Source of the DNA: CAVTBX01 sp963733135
GTDB taxonomy: Bacteria; Actinomycetota; Thermoleophilia; Gaiellales; Gaiellaceae
Assembly: GCA_963733135.1 (NCBI GenBank)
Contig: CAVTBX010000004.1
Span: forward strand, 186,001 to 250,000
Direction: 5' to 3'
Length of the DNA: 64,000 nucleotides
A program made the position numbers and the translations under genes. This document shows positions 17,183 through 26,252 of this stretch, in pieces (positions within the stretch are counted from its first letter, which is position 1; every line of letters begins with the position of its first letter). Under the pieces are notes generated by a model, which was not told where the DNA came from, made no database searches, and was given only the letters and a program-made list of their open reading frames with translations.

Positions 17183-18004
17183 TCAGGCGTCGCGCCGCGA
17201 GAACACGATGTACGCGACCCCGAGAAAGATGGCGATCCACACGGCCACGACCACGATCCCGACGGCGGGGGAGACCGCGTGCTCCACATCGTCGAGGTGA
17301 CCGATCGCGACGCTGTCGCTCGCAGCGCCGGGAAGGTAGATCAGGACACGGCTCTCGATCCAGTCCGGCCCGAACGGAAGGAAGATCGCCGGCGCGAAGA
17401 TGAACGCGAACATCGCCGTGATGGAGCTCGCGGCGCCGCGCAGGACGAACGCCAGCGCGGCTGCGAGGATCGGGTAGACGGGCGTGAGCGCTCCCGCGCC
17501 GAGGACGGCTCGAAGCACGTCGGGATCTCCGGCGCTCGCTGTCGGGAGGTCGTAGGACGCATAGACCAGGTTCGAGGCAAAGACGACGCCGACGGTGGTG
17601 AAGATTCCGGCGATCAGCATTACGGCTCCGAGGGCCGTCACCTTGGCGAGGAGCACCCGCTCCCTCTTCGGCGTCGCGGTGAGCGTGATGCGCATCATCC
17701 CGGTCGAGTACTCGGAAGTGACCGCCTTCACGCCGGCCACGACGAACAGGATCCCGGAGGCGATCGTTCCCAGGAGGGCGAAGAGAACGGGATCGAAGTC
17801 GGCGCGCTCGGCCGCGCCCCATTCATCCCAGGTGGCGCCGGTCGCGAACGCTCCGGCAAGCGAGATCGCAAGGGCCAGGAGAAACGCGAGCCCGAGCGTG
17901 ATGTAGGTCGAGCGGAGGGTCGTCAGCTTCGTCCACTCCGACGTGAAGGTGGACGTGAACGGCACAGGTCGGAGCTCAGGTGCGACCGCGTCGAAGCTCG
18001 TCAT
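17183..18004 (-). CDS. ABC-2 type transporter permease
   Basis: This 273-aa protein has six hydrophobic segments. The N-terminal cytosolic part FTSEWTKLTTLRSTYITLGL leads into helix 1, as usual for ABC-2 permeases of the NatB/bacitracin-export type. VAGVKAVTSEYSTGMMRITL is a well-conserved loop of this group. It starts one base after the end of its ATPase and must pair with it. Export cargo is unknown. Confidence 0.9.
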   Translation of the reverse strand: MTSFDAVAPELRPVPFTSTFTSEWTKLTTLRSTYITLGLAFLLALAISLAGAFATGATWDEWGAAERADFDPVLFALLGTIASGILFVVAGVKAVTSEYSTGMMRITLTATPKRERVLLAKVTALGAVMLIAGIFTTVGVVFASNLVYASYDLPTASAGDPDVLRAVLGAGALTPVYPILAAALAFVLRGAASSITAMFAFIFAPAIFLPFGPDWIESRVLIYLPGAASDSVAIGHLDDVEHAVSPAVGIVVVAVWIAIFLGVAYIVFSRRDA

Positions 18005-18005
18005 G

Positions 18006-18914
18006 TCACTCGGCCTTCGCCCGGTAGTCGACGCTGTCGCGGGTCAGCTCCATGAAGGCTTCCTCGAGGCTCGCAAGCTGCGGCGAGAGCTCGTGGAGGC
18101 GGAGTCCGTTCGCCGCCGCGAGGTCACCGATCTTCGGCGCAGGGAGGCCGAGGACGACGAGCGCTGAATCCCCGTCCGAGCTCACCGAGCCGCCCTCGGC
18201 CTCGAGGAGCGGCACGAGCGTGTCAGCGTCGGGAGACACGACGCGCACATGCGTGCGAGGGCTCCGCCCCATGAACTCCGTGATGGGAGCGTCGGCGAGG
18301 ATGCGCCCGCGGCCGATCACGAGCACGTGGTCGGCGGTCTCCTGCATCTCGCTCATGAGATGACTCGAGACGAAGATCGTGCGCCCCTCGGCGGCGAGGC
18401 GCCGGAGCAGCGTCCGAATCCAGAGCACACCCTCGGGGTCGAGCCCGTTGACGGGCTCGTCGAAGAGGAGCGTGCCTGGATCGCCGAGCAGCGCGCCTGC
18501 GATGCCCAGGCGCTGGGACATGCCGAGCGAGTAGCCGCCGATGCGCTTGTCGGCGACATCGGTGAGCCCGACCACCTCCAGCACCTCGTCCACGCGCTCC
18601 CGCGGAATCCCGCCGGCCTGCGCGAGCCACCGGAGGTGCCGCCGCGCGTTGCGCTTCCCGTGAACGGCCTTCGCATCGAGGACAGCGCCCACCTGGCGCA
18701 TGGGCGAGGGCAGATCGCGGTACGGGCGACCGTTGACCGCGGCCGATCCCGCGCTCGGGTTGTCCAGCCCCAAGATCAAGCGCATCGTCGTCGACTTCCC
18801 GGCGCCGTTGGGGCCGAGGAATCCCGTCACTCGACCAGGCTCGACGTCGAACGAGAGATCGTCCACCGCCAGGGTGTCGCCGTAGCGCTTCGAGAGCCCG
18901 CGAACCTCGATCAC
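18006..18914 (-). CDS. ABC transporter ATP-binding protein (drug/bacteriocin export type)
   Basis: This 302-aa protein has Walker A GPNGAGKST at residues 34-42, the Q-loop around PSPMRQVGAV, a YSLGMSQRLG signature, Walker B TLLFDEPVNGLD and switch SSHLMSE. A roughly 80-residue C-terminal extension is typical of the DrrA/CcmA-like exporter ATPases. It drives the permease encoded immediately downstream. The start is GTG. Confidence 0.92.
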   Translation of the reverse strand: MIEVRGLSKRYGDTLAVDDLSFDVEPGRVTGFLGPNGAGKSTTMRLILGLDNPSAGSAAVNGRPYRDLPSPMRQVGAVLDAKAVHGKRNARRHLRWLAQAGGIPRERVDEVLEVVGLTDVADKRIGGYSLGMSQRLGIAGALLGDPGTLLFDEPVNGLDPEGVLWIRTLLRRLAAEGRTIFVSSHLMSEMQETADHVLVIGRGRILADAPITEFMGRSPRTHVRVVSPDADTLVPLLEAEGGSVSSDGDSALVVLGLPAPKIGDLAAANGLRLHELSPQLASLEEAFMELTRDSVDYRAKAE

Positions 18915-18963
18915 GCTTGGATCGTGCCGGATCGACCGGCCTGCGAGCGCTGGACTTGACCCG

Positions 18964-19500
18964 TCAACTCATTTTGGGGCCGAGGACGTGCACGACGATG
19001 CCGGAGCCGAAGGTCGTCGCGTCGAGCAGCTTCAGGTGCGTCGTGTCAAAGCCCTCGAGAAGACGTTCCCCGCTTCCGATCACGACCGGAAAGACCCAGA
19101 AGTGGAACTCGTCCACCAGGCCGTGGGCGAGGAGCGTGCGGTCGAGCTCGCCCGTTCCGTACTTCAGGATGTTCTGGCCGTCCTTCTCCTTCAAGGTTGC
19201 GACCGCCTCGGCGGTGTCGCCCTCGAGGAGCGTTGCGTTCCAGGTCGTCTCCTCGAGTGTGGTCGAGGCCACGTGCTTCGGAAGCGCGTTGATGCGATCG
19301 GCGACCTCACCGTCTCTCTCCGGCCAGGCCTGAACGAACCCCTCGTACGTCTTCCGGCCGAGCAGCAGCGCATCGGCTCCGAAGAGGAGCTCGCGTGCGT
19401 AGTTCGCATGGTCGTCGTCCCAGTAGGGCGGGCCCCAGACCTGCGGGTCGCCGATGACGCCGTCGAGCGTGACAAAGGTGGATTCCACGAGCTTTCGCAT
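18964..19500 (-). CDS. Dihydrofolate-reductase-fold (RibD C-terminal-like) protein
   Basis: This 178-aa protein starts MRKLVESTFVTLDGVIGDP, the standard beginning of the DHFR-like/RibD-C family. It has FGADALLLGRKTYEGF, where the RKTYE motif contacts NADPH, and a C-terminal GSGERLLEG with VVHVLGP strand. Members are NADPH-binding reductases of unproven substrate; none of this branch is true dihydrofolate reductase. It lies upstream of the ABC pair on the same strand, 50 bp away, and is divergent from an MFS gene. Confidence 0.88.
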   Translation of the reverse strand: MRKLVESTFVTLDGVIGDPQVWGPPYWDDDHANYARELLFGADALLLGRKTYEGFVQAWPERDGEVADRINALPKHVASTTLEETTWNATLLEGDTAEAVATLKEKDGQNILKYGTGELDRTLLAHGLVDEFHFWVFPVVIGSGERLLEGFDTTHLKLLDATTFGSGIVVHVLGPKMS

Positions 19501-19607
19501 GGCGTGCCTCCTGCCAGTTGCGGTTCGGTTATCACGTTAGACACGCCGCGGCTGCGAACCTCATCTAGGAAGAGCCGAGCCCGGAGGGACGTTCCGAACC
19601 AAGAACG

Positions 19608-21209
19608 ATGAGTTCTCAGACTGACCCTCGTCCTACCGATGTGAGCACCACCGAGCCTCCCAAGGCAGGCCGCCGCGAGTGGATCGGCCTCGCAGTCCTC
19701 GCACTTGCGTGCGTCGTCTACGCGATGGACCTCACGGTCCTCCACCTGGCGATCCCGGAGCTGAGCGCCGACCTCGAGCCGACCAGCGCGCAGCTCCTCT
19801 GGATCGCGGACATCTACGGCTTCATGGTCGCCGGCGCCCTGATCACGATGGGCACGCTCGGCGACCGGATCGGGCGTCGTCGCCTGCTCATGATCGGCGC
19901 GGTGGCGTTCGCGGCGGCGTCGATCCTGGCCGCGTTCTCGACGAGCGCGGAGATGCTGATCGTGTCGAGGGCGCTCCTAGGGATCGCCGGCGCGACGATC
20001 GCCCCCTCGACGCTGTCCCTGATCCGGAACCTGTTCCATGATCCCGGCCAGCGCACGTTCGCGGTCGGGGTCTGGATCACCGCGTACTCGCTTGGCGGCG
20101 CGGTCGGCCCGCTGCTCGGCGGCGTGCTGCTGGAGTTCTTCTGGTGGGGCTCCGTCTTCCTGCTCGCGGTCCCCGTGATGGCGTTGCTGCTCGCGCTCGG
20201 CCCCGTGCTGCTGCCGGAGTTCCGCGACCCCAACGCGGGCCGCCTGGATCTCCTGAGCGCAGCTATGTCCCTGGTCGCGGTTCTAGCGGTGATCTACGGG
20301 CTGAAGCAGCTCGCCCAGGACGGCATCGAGATGCTGCCGTTCGTGGCCATCGCAGCCGGCCTGGTTGTCGGATACCTCTTCGTTCGCCGGCAGCAGCACC
20401 TCGATGACCCGCTGATCGACCTCGGGCTCTTCCGCGTGCCCGAGTTCAGCGCGTCCCTCGCCGTCTACACGCTCGGGATCCTCGTACTGTTCGGATCCTT
20501 CCTCTTCATCTACCAGTACCTCCAGCTCGTGCTCGGGCTGTCGCCGCTCATGGCCGGGGTCTGGACGCTGCCCTCGTTCGGCTCGTTCATCGTCGGCTCG
20601 ATGCTGGCGCCGATGTTCGTCAGGCGGATCAGGCCGGCCTACGTGATGGCGGCCGGGCTCGCGGTCGCAGCCGTTGGCATGCTCTTCCTGACCCAGGTGA
20701 GCGTGGAAGACGGACTCGGAGTGCTGGTGGGCGCGTCCGTCGTCTACTCGCTGGGGATCGCGCCGATCTTCACGCTCGCGAACGACCTCATCATCGGCAC
20801 GGCGCCTCCGGAGCGGGCGGGGGCAGCCTCGGCGATCTCGGAGACGGGCGCCGAGCTCGGTGGCGCCCTCTCGATCGCGATCCTCGGCACGCTCGGCACG
20901 GCCGTGTACCGCACGCAGGTCGACGACGGCATTCCCGCGGAGGTTCCGCCCGAGGCGGCCGAAACGGCGCGGGACACGCTCGGCGGTGCAGTGGCGGCGA
21001 GCAGCGAACTTGACGAAGGGCTGGCCGACCAAGTGCTCCAGGCGGCCAACGAGGCGTTCGTTCAGGGCTTCCAGGTCGTCGCGCTCGTCAGTGCCGTCGT
21101 CGCGGCGGTAGCGGCGGTCGGCGTCGCCGTCTTCCTCCGAGACGTTCGCGGGCCGGGCGTTCCGGCCGAACAGGAGGCCCCGCTCGCAAGTCCGGCAATG
21201 GAGACGTAG
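19608..21209 (+). CDS. MFS drug-efflux transporter, DHA2 (EmrB/QacA) family
   Basis: This 533-aa protein has about 14 helices. Motif D1 (VVYAMDLTVLHLAIPEL) in TM1, LLWIADIYGFMVAGALI in TM2, motif A (LGDRIGRRRLLMIG) in the TM2-3 loop and motif C-like LGGAVGPLLGGVLLE in TM5 are all clear. These identify a 14-TM QacA/EmrB proton antiporter. Cationic or hydrophobic drugs are the usual cargo. It has its own promoter region (107 bp) divergent from the DHFR-like gene and is convergent with the molybdenum enzyme genes. Confidence 0.92.
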   Translation: MSSQTDPRPTDVSTTEPPKAGRREWIGLAVLALACVVYAMDLTVLHLAIPELSADLEPTSAQLLWIADIYGFMVAGALITMGTLGDRIGRRRLLMIGAVAFAAASILAAFSTSAEMLIVSRALLGIAGATIAPSTLSLIRNLFHDPGQRTFAVGVWITAYSLGGAVGPLLGGVLLEFFWWGSVFLLAVPVMALLLALGPVLLPEFRDPNAGRLDLLSAAMSLVAVLAVIYGLKQLAQDGIEMLPFVAIAAGLVVGYLFVRRQQHLDDPLIDLGLFRVPEFSASLAVYTLGILVLFGSFLFIYQYLQLVLGLSPLMAGVWTLPSFGSFIVGSMLAPMFVRRIRPAYVMAAGLAVAAVGMLFLTQVSVEDGLGVLVGASVVYSLGIAPIFTLANDLIIGTAPPERAGAASAISETGAELGGALSIAILGTLGTAVYRTQVDDGIPAEVPPEAAETARDTLGGAVAASSELDEGLADQVLQAANEAFVQGFQVVALVSAVVAAVAAVGVAVFLRDVRGPGVPAEQEAPLASPAMET

Positions 21210-21218
21210 GAGGCCGGC

Positions 21219-23666
21219 TCAGTCGCCCGCGGCCCAGGCGACGATCTGCTCGGCCGTGATCGGCAGCGAGGTCACCGTCACGCCGTAGGGCTCGAGCGCG
21301 TCCTCGATCGCCGCGCTCAGGATCGCCGGCGTCAGCATCCGCCCGCCTTCCCCGGCGCCCTTGATGCCGTACGGCGTGTACGGCGACGGCGTCTCCTGGT
21401 GCTCGACGATCATCGTCGGCACGTCCATGGACGAGGGCAGGTGGTAGTGCTCGAAGTTCTCGTTCAGGAGCCGGCCCTCGTCGTCGTAGCGGTACTCCTC
21501 GTAGAGAGCGGTTCCGAGCCCCTGGATCGTGCCGCCGATGATCTGACCATTCAGCGTCTTCGGGTTCACGACGGTGCCGGCGTCGTGCACCGCGGCGTAG
21601 TGGAGAAACTCGAGCTTGCCGGTCTCGACGTCGACCTCCACGACGGCGATGTGCCACGCGTGGCCGACGAACGGATAGAAGATCCCGAGGTCGGAGCGGT
21701 CGTCGGACGGATTCGTCGTCAGCGGATGGTCGTAGGTCGACTGCGCGGCGAGCCCGCTCCCGATGTCCTCGGGCAGGTCGAGGCGGAACATGTAGGCGGC
21801 GAGCGCCAGCTCCGCGAGCGACAGGCTCTTCTCGGGTGACCCGACGACGCGCACCCCGCCTTCCGCGAACTCGAGGTCGTCCTCGCTGACCTCGAGCTGG
21901 TGTGCAGCGATCCGCCGGATCTTGTCCTTGACCTCGGCGGCGGCACCCGCGACTGCGCCGGAGACCATGACCGTGAAGCGTGAGCCGCCCGGCCCGGTGC
22001 CCGGAAGCGCGTGCTGGGAGTCTGCGTACGTGACGACGACGCTCGAGGGCTCGACGTCGAACTCCTCCGCGACGACCTGGGACACGACCGTCTCGGGACT
22101 GTTGCCCCAGAGGCACTGCGAGTGAAGCGTGACGACGATCTCCCCGGTCGGGTCGATCTGGAGGCTCGCGCTCTCCGGGCTCGACGTGGGAGTGAACTCG
22201 GGCTTGTCGAACCAGAACCAGAACTCGGTCGAGCTGAAGACGCTCCGCTCGTTCGACGCGACGACGCCGATGCCGACGTGGCGGCCCTCGGCGCGAGCCT
22301 TGTCGCGCTCCGCGACCCAGTGGTCGTAGTCGGCGACCTCGAGGATCTTCTCGAGCACGCCCTGGTAGTTGCCGCTGTCGTAGATGTTCCCGGTCGGCGT
22401 CCGGTACGGGAACTCGTCCGGGCCGATCAGGTTCTTGCGGCGGATCTCGACGCGATCCATCCCGAGGTCGCGCGCGGCGAGGTCGACGAGTCGCTCCAGC
22501 ATCCAGTTCGAGCACTCGGCCCCGAAGCCGCGGTAGGCGCCCTGCTGGTTCTTGTTCGTCAGGACGGCGTGGAGCGTGTACTCGACGTCCTGGATGCGAT
22601 ACGGGCCGACGATCTGCGAGAGCCCGTTGCCGTGTGTGCCGGTGCCGAACTGGAGGTAGGCGCCGTAGTCGTCGACGCAGTCGATCCGAAGCGCGCGCAT
22701 GGTGCCGTCGTCGTCGAAGGCGAGCTCGGCGTCGTACAGGCGGTCCGAGCCGCAGTGGTCGTTGTTCGTGATGTGGGCGACGCGGTCTTCGACGTACTTG
22801 ACTGGCCGGCCGACGAGCTTGGCCAGGAAGCCGGCGAAGGTCGGCACCTTGTGCATGAAGAACTTCGACCCGAAGCTGCCGCCCGCCGCGACGGGCACGA
22901 CCTTCAGCTTGCTGGCCGGGATCTTGAGCGAGGCCGCGAGCAGCCAGTGGAAATACGTGAAGTTCATCGAGTTCGCGTACACCGTCACGGTGCCCGTGCC
23001 CGCGTCGTAGTCGCCGATCGCGCCGTTCGTGTCCATCGGCATGCCGGTCGAGCGCGGCCAGTAGAGCTTCGTGCGAACCGTGCGCGGAGCCCGTTCGAAC
23101 GCCCCGTCGACGTCGCCGAACGTGAACGTGCGCTCGTAGGCGACGTTCGTGCCGAGCTTCTCGTGGACGAGCGGCCCGCCCTCCTTCTGGGCCTCGAAGG
23201 GGTCGAGCACCGGCTCGAGCGGCTCGTACTCGACCTCGATCAGGTCGCACGCGTCCTCGGCCACGTACCTGTCTTCGGCGATCACAGCCGCGACGGTCTC
23301 GCCGTAGTGGCGCACCTTCTCGGTCGCGATGACGTCCTGGATGATCGGCCCGGCGCCGAACGAGGGGAGCGGCGCGGCGTGCTCGGCCACGTCGGCACCG
23401 GTCACGACGCGAACGACGCCCGGCAGTGCCTCGGCCTTCGAGGTGTCGACGCTCACGATCCGTGCGTGCGCGTGCGGGCTCCGGACGACCGCGGCGTGGA
23501 GCATCCCCGGCAGGCTCAGGTCGTCGATGTAGCGGCCCTCGCCGCGAAGGAACCGCGGGTCCTCGACCCGGTTCATGTCCTTGCCGATCCAGCGGCGCCC
23601 CGCCTCCTTGAGCGCGGTCTCGGCCGCGATCTTGGCCTGCGCCGGCTGCTGCTGGATGCTGCTCAC
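21219..23666 (-). CDS. Molybdopterin-binding large subunit, xanthine dehydrogenase family
   Basis: This 815-aa protein is the catalytic subunit that hydroxylates its substrate with water at a Mo centre. The start segment RRWIGKDMNRVEDPRFLRGEG is standard for the large subunit. The active-site loop reads QQGAYRGFGAE near residue 372, not the AYxCSFR of form I CO dehydrogenase, so it is not a CoxL-type CO oxidiser. Near residue 772, KGAGEGGRM carries the catalytic Glu. It forms an L-M-S trimer with the two genes upstream, joined by 4-bp overlaps. Substrate unknown: an aldehyde, N-heterocycle or aromatic is likely. No insertion or maturation genes (XdhC/CoxD-like) follow. Confidence 0.92.
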   Translation of the reverse strand: MSSIQQQPAQAKIAAETALKEAGRRWIGKDMNRVEDPRFLRGEGRYIDDLSLPGMLHAAVVRSPHAHARIVSVDTSKAEALPGVVRVVTGADVAEHAAPLPSFGAGPIIQDVIATEKVRHYGETVAAVIAEDRYVAEDACDLIEVEYEPLEPVLDPFEAQKEGGPLVHEKLGTNVAYERTFTFGDVDGAFERAPRTVRTKLYWPRSTGMPMDTNGAIGDYDAGTGTVTVYANSMNFTYFHWLLAASLKIPASKLKVVPVAAGGSFGSKFFMHKVPTFAGFLAKLVGRPVKYVEDRVAHITNNDHCGSDRLYDAELAFDDDGTMRALRIDCVDDYGAYLQFGTGTHGNGLSQIVGPYRIQDVEYTLHAVLTNKNQQGAYRGFGAECSNWMLERLVDLAARDLGMDRVEIRRKNLIGPDEFPYRTPTGNIYDSGNYQGVLEKILEVADYDHWVAERDKARAEGRHVGIGVVASNERSVFSSTEFWFWFDKPEFTPTSSPESASLQIDPTGEIVVTLHSQCLWGNSPETVVSQVVAEEFDVEPSSVVVTYADSQHALPGTGPGGSRFTVMVSGAVAGAAAEVKDKIRRIAAHQLEVSEDDLEFAEGGVRVVGSPEKSLSLAELALAAYMFRLDLPEDIGSGLAAQSTYDHPLTTNPSDDRSDLGIFYPFVGHAWHIAVVEVDVETGKLEFLHYAAVHDAGTVVNPKTLNGQIIGGTIQGLGTALYEEYRYDDEGRLLNENFEHYHLPSSMDVPTMIVEHQETPSPYTPYGIKGAGEGGRMLTPAILSAAIEDALEPYGVTVTSLPITAEQIVAWAAGD

Positions 23667-24139
23667 GACCGGGCCGCCACGGACTGGATCGCCTCGACGA
23701 TCTGCTGGTAGCCGGTACAGCGGCAGGTGACGCCGCTGATCGCCTCGCGGATCGTGCGCTCATCGGTCTCGCCCGGGCTCTCCCGCAGGAACTCGGTCGC
23801 CGTCAGGAGCATGGCCGGGGTGCAGAACCCGCACTGGAGCGCGTGGTGATCCGAGAACGCCTGCTGGAGCTCGCCGAGCTCGCCGCCGGGCCCGGCAAGG
23901 GACTCGACAGTCTCGATCGTGCGGCCCTCGGCCTGCACGGCGAACATGAGGCACGAGCGCACGTTTTCGCCGTCGACGAGCACGTTGCAGTTTCCGCAGA
24001 ACCCGTGCTCGCAGGCGACGTGCGTCCCCTTGAGGCCGAGATCGTCACGCAGGAAGTCGGCGAGCGTTCGGCGCGGCTCCACCTCGCGATCGTGCTCTTG
24101 GCCGTTCACCACGAGGCTGACCCGGCGCGGCTCCGTCAC
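23663..24139 (-). CDS. (2Fe-2S)-binding small subunit of molybdenum hydroxylase
   Basis: This 158-aa protein holds two [2Fe-2S] clusters. The plant-ferredoxin-like N-domain has CEHGFCGNC and a downstream Cys (RSCLMF). The C-terminal helical domain has QCGFCTPAMLL and CRCTGYQQIV. All eight Cys are present. It passes electrons from Mo to FAD. The GTG start overlaps the stop of the FAD-subunit gene by 4 bp, and its own stop overlaps the large-subunit start. Confidence 0.95.
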   Translation of the reverse strand: MTEPRRVSLVVNGQEHDREVEPRRTLADFLRDDLGLKGTHVACEHGFCGNCNVLVDGENVRSCLMFAVQAEGRTIETVESLAGPGGELGELQQAFSDHHALQCGFCTPAMLLTATEFLRESPGETDERTIREAISGVTCRCTGYQQIVEAIQSVAARS

Positions 24140-24963
24140 GCCGCCTCCCTGGCCCGCTCGGTCGCGTCGTGGAGGGCGCGGCGGGAAAGGATGCGCGCCA
24201 TCCGCCGCCGGTGGTCGGCAGACACTTCGACGTCATCCTCGGGGTCGATTCCCTCGAGCAGACTGTCGAGCGCCGCCTCGTCCTCGATTGCCTCGGACGC
24301 GTCGAGGTGAAGCGGGGCCGGGGCAGCGCGCAGGAGCACGAGCTCGGCGCTGTCGGGCGTGACGACGGCCGCGGCCGCGAGCTGCGCGTAGTCGCGGTAG
24401 CGGGCGCTGATCTCGTGGAAGGCGGCGCCGGACCCCGCGCCCGGTGCGGGGAAGCGCACGCCCACGATCAGTTCGTCCGGCTCAAGCGCGGTCTTATGCG
24501 GCCCGAGGAAGAACGAGCGAGCAGGGATCGAGCGCTCGCCCGACGCGGAGCGGACATCGATCGCGGCGTCGAGCGCCACCGCGGCGGCGGTGAGCTCCGC
24601 CCACGGAGCCGCGAACGCCAATGAGCCGCCTACCGTCCCGCGCCGCCGCGTCTCCCGGTAACCGACGTACGAGACAGCCTCGGCGAGGAGCGGCCAGCGA
24701 ACGGCCACGAGCTCGTCCTCGAGGAGCCGCTGCTGCCGGACAAGAGCCCCGACCACGAGCTCGCCGTCGTGCTCCTCGAGCCCGTCGAGCCCGTCGATGC
24801 CGTTCAGGTCGACGAGCGCCTTCGGCCTCACGCGGCGGAACTTCAGGAGCTGCACAAGGCTCTGTCCGCCGGCCAGGGCCATGACCCCGTCACCCTCAGC
24901 CAGCAGGTCCAGTGCCTCGTCGACCGTCGAAGGCGCGTGGTAGTGGAAGGGGGGCGGCTTCAC
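24136..24963 (-). CDS. FAD-binding medium subunit of molybdenum hydroxylase
   Basis: This 275-aa protein starts at the GTG at 24963 (KPPPFHYHAPSTVDEALDLL), which overlaps the VOC stop by 4 bp. It belongs to the CO-dehydrogenase medium-chain/CutM FAD family: ALAGGQSLVQLLKFR is the FAD pyrophosphate loop, and TVGGSLAFAAPWAEL is the second FAD-binding motif. It accepts electrons from the iron-sulphur subunit and passes them to an external acceptor. The longer open frame upstream is a shadow. Confidence 0.93.
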   Translation of the reverse strand: MKPPPFHYHAPSTVDEALDLLAEGDGVMALAGGQSLVQLLKFRRVRPKALVDLNGIDGLDGLEEHDGELVVGALVRQQRLLEDELVAVRWPLLAEAVSYVGYRETRRRGTVGGSLAFAAPWAELTAAAVALDAAIDVRSASGERSIPARSFFLGPHKTALEPDELIVGVRFPAPGAGSGAAFHEISARYRDYAQLAAAAVVTPDSAELVLLRAAPAPLHLDASEAIEDEAALDSLLEGIDPEDDVEVSADHRRRMARILSRRALHDATERAREAA

Positions 24964-25436
24964 AGGTCGGCCTTCTCGAGGTAGAGGGTCGCGCGCAGCG
25001 CATCCCCGGTCTGCGGCACCGAGTCGTCGAGCTTCTTCAGGTCCGTGACGACCGAGCGGTCGAGCGTCGTCACGTCGGGCCAGTCGATCTCGACGAGGTT
25101 CCCGGCCGGGTCGCGCACGTACATCTGGACGCTGCCGTCGGGGAGCTCGTACATGTCCTCGAAGAACGACTCGCGCTCGAGGACTCCCAACTCCTTCGCC
25201 CGCAGGTAGGCGCCTTCGAAGTCGTCGACGTTGATCCCGATGTGGTGGAACGCCGGCGCGTCCGTCTCGCGCTGGAAGAGGTGGAGCTGGAGATCGCCCA
25301 GGCGCAGGTACTGCACCGGGAAGGCGAAGTTGTAGGTCGGGATCGGCTCCATCCCGAACACGTCGACGTAGAAGCGCACGGACTCCTCGAGGTCCCGGGC
25401 GTGGACGCTGACGTGGTTGAACCCCGTCGCTCGCAC
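24960..25436 (-). CDS. VOC-family (glyoxalase-fold) protein, first gene of the molybdenum-hydroxylase operon
   Basis: This 158-aa protein is taken from the GTG at 25436 (RATGFNHVSVHARDLEESV). Paired beta-alpha-beta-beta-beta modules are visible. Metal ligand candidates are the His in FNHVSVHA, the His in AFHHIGINV, and the Glu in GNLVEIDWP. This resembles extradiol-type or glyoxalase-like enzymes. As the first gene of a four-gene, 4-bp-overlapping operon it may act on the same substrate or product as the hydroxylase, for example an aromatic ring-cleavage step. That is inference. Confidence 0.85.
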   Translation of the reverse strand: MRATGFNHVSVHARDLEESVRFYVDVFGMEPIPTYNFAFPVQYLRLGDLQLHLFQRETDAPAFHHIGINVDDFEGAYLRAKELGVLERESFFEDMYELPDGSVQMYVRDPAGNLVEIDWPDVTTLDRSVVTDLKKLDDSVPQTGDALRATLYLEKADL

Positions 25437-25528
25437 CGAAGCCGAGCTTATCGGGCCGGGCGAGCAGCGAGCCGTAGAACGCCGTCGTGGGATCGGCTTG
25501 TGGTGGCGATGGTGTATCCATTCACCTG

Positions 25529-26233
25529 GTGAGCGTCTCCAGGGGAAGGTTGGTTGCCCCGTTCTCACGTGAGCTCTTCGCCTTCTTGTGCGAGCTGCGG
25601 GAGAACAACGATCGCGACTGGTTCAAGGCGAACAAGGCGCGCTACGAAGCCGCGGTGCAGGAGCCGGCACTGACGTTCATCGAGGACTTCGGTCCCCGCC
25701 TCGCAGAGATCAGCCCGCACTTCCTCGCCGATCCACGCACGGTCGGCGGCTCGCTCTTTCGCATCCACCGCGACACGCGCTTCTCGAACGACAAGTCGCC
25801 ATACAAGACGAACACGGGCATCCAGTTCCGTCACGAGGCCGGAAAGGACGTCCATGCACCGAGTTTCTACGTCCACCTCGAGCCCCGGTCGGTGTTCGCC
25901 GGCGCGGGCGTCTGGCACCCGGACTCGGAGGCGCTCGCGGCGATCCGGTCGGCGATCGTGGAGAAGCCCGAGGACTGGATAGAGGCTGTGCGCGCGAGTA
26001 CAGCAGACGGTCGCCTGGAGCTTGCGGGCGACTCACTCAAGCGGGCGCCGGCCGGCTACGACCCCGAGCACCCGCTGATCGACGATCTCAAACGGAAGGA
26101 CTTCGTCCTGATGGCGCGGCTGCGTGAGGGCTCGGTCACCAGTCCGCGGTTCGCCGACGAGCTCTCGGGCCTCTTCGAGGAGGCTGCGCCGACCGTGCGC
26201 TTCCTGTGCCGCGCGGTCGGCGTGCCGTTCTGA
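25529..26233 (+). CDS. DUF2461/TIGR02453 family protein
   Basis: This protein of about 234 aa has the family hallmarks: LRENNDRDWFKANKARYE near the start, GGSLFRIHRDTRFSNDKSPY and HLEPRSVFAGAGVWHPD. These conserved blocks define the TIGR02453 family, whose role is unknown. GTG 25529 is chosen as start; a TTG at 25547 directly after AGGGGAAGG is also possible. It is convergent with the Lrp gene and stands alone. Confidence 0.88.
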   Translation: MSVSRGRLVAPFSRELFAFLCELRENNDRDWFKANKARYEAAVQEPALTFIEDFGPRLAEISPHFLADPRTVGGSLFRIHRDTRFSNDKSPYKTNTGIQFRHEAGKDVHAPSFYVHLEPRSVFAGAGVWHPDSEALAAIRSAIVEKPEDWIEAVRASTADGRLELAGDSLKRAPAGYDPEHPLIDDLKRKDFVLMARLREGSVTSPRFADELSGLFEEAAPTVRFLCRAVGVPF

Positions 26234-26252
26234 GCCGACCTGCTGCCCCCGA

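Noticed and set aside
15162..17300. 712-codon plus-strand open frame
   Set aside because: It is opposite the MFS and hydrolase genes; its composition is charged and repetitive, as expected of a GC-rich shadow frame.
21219..23666. Aerobic CO dehydrogenase (coxL)
   Set aside because: The form I signature AYxCSFR is absent; the loop reads AYRGFGAE, and cox accessory genes are missing.
22011..23711. 566-codon plus-strand open frame
   Set aside because: It is antisense to the molybdenum subunit, whose conserved blocks are in the opposite strand.
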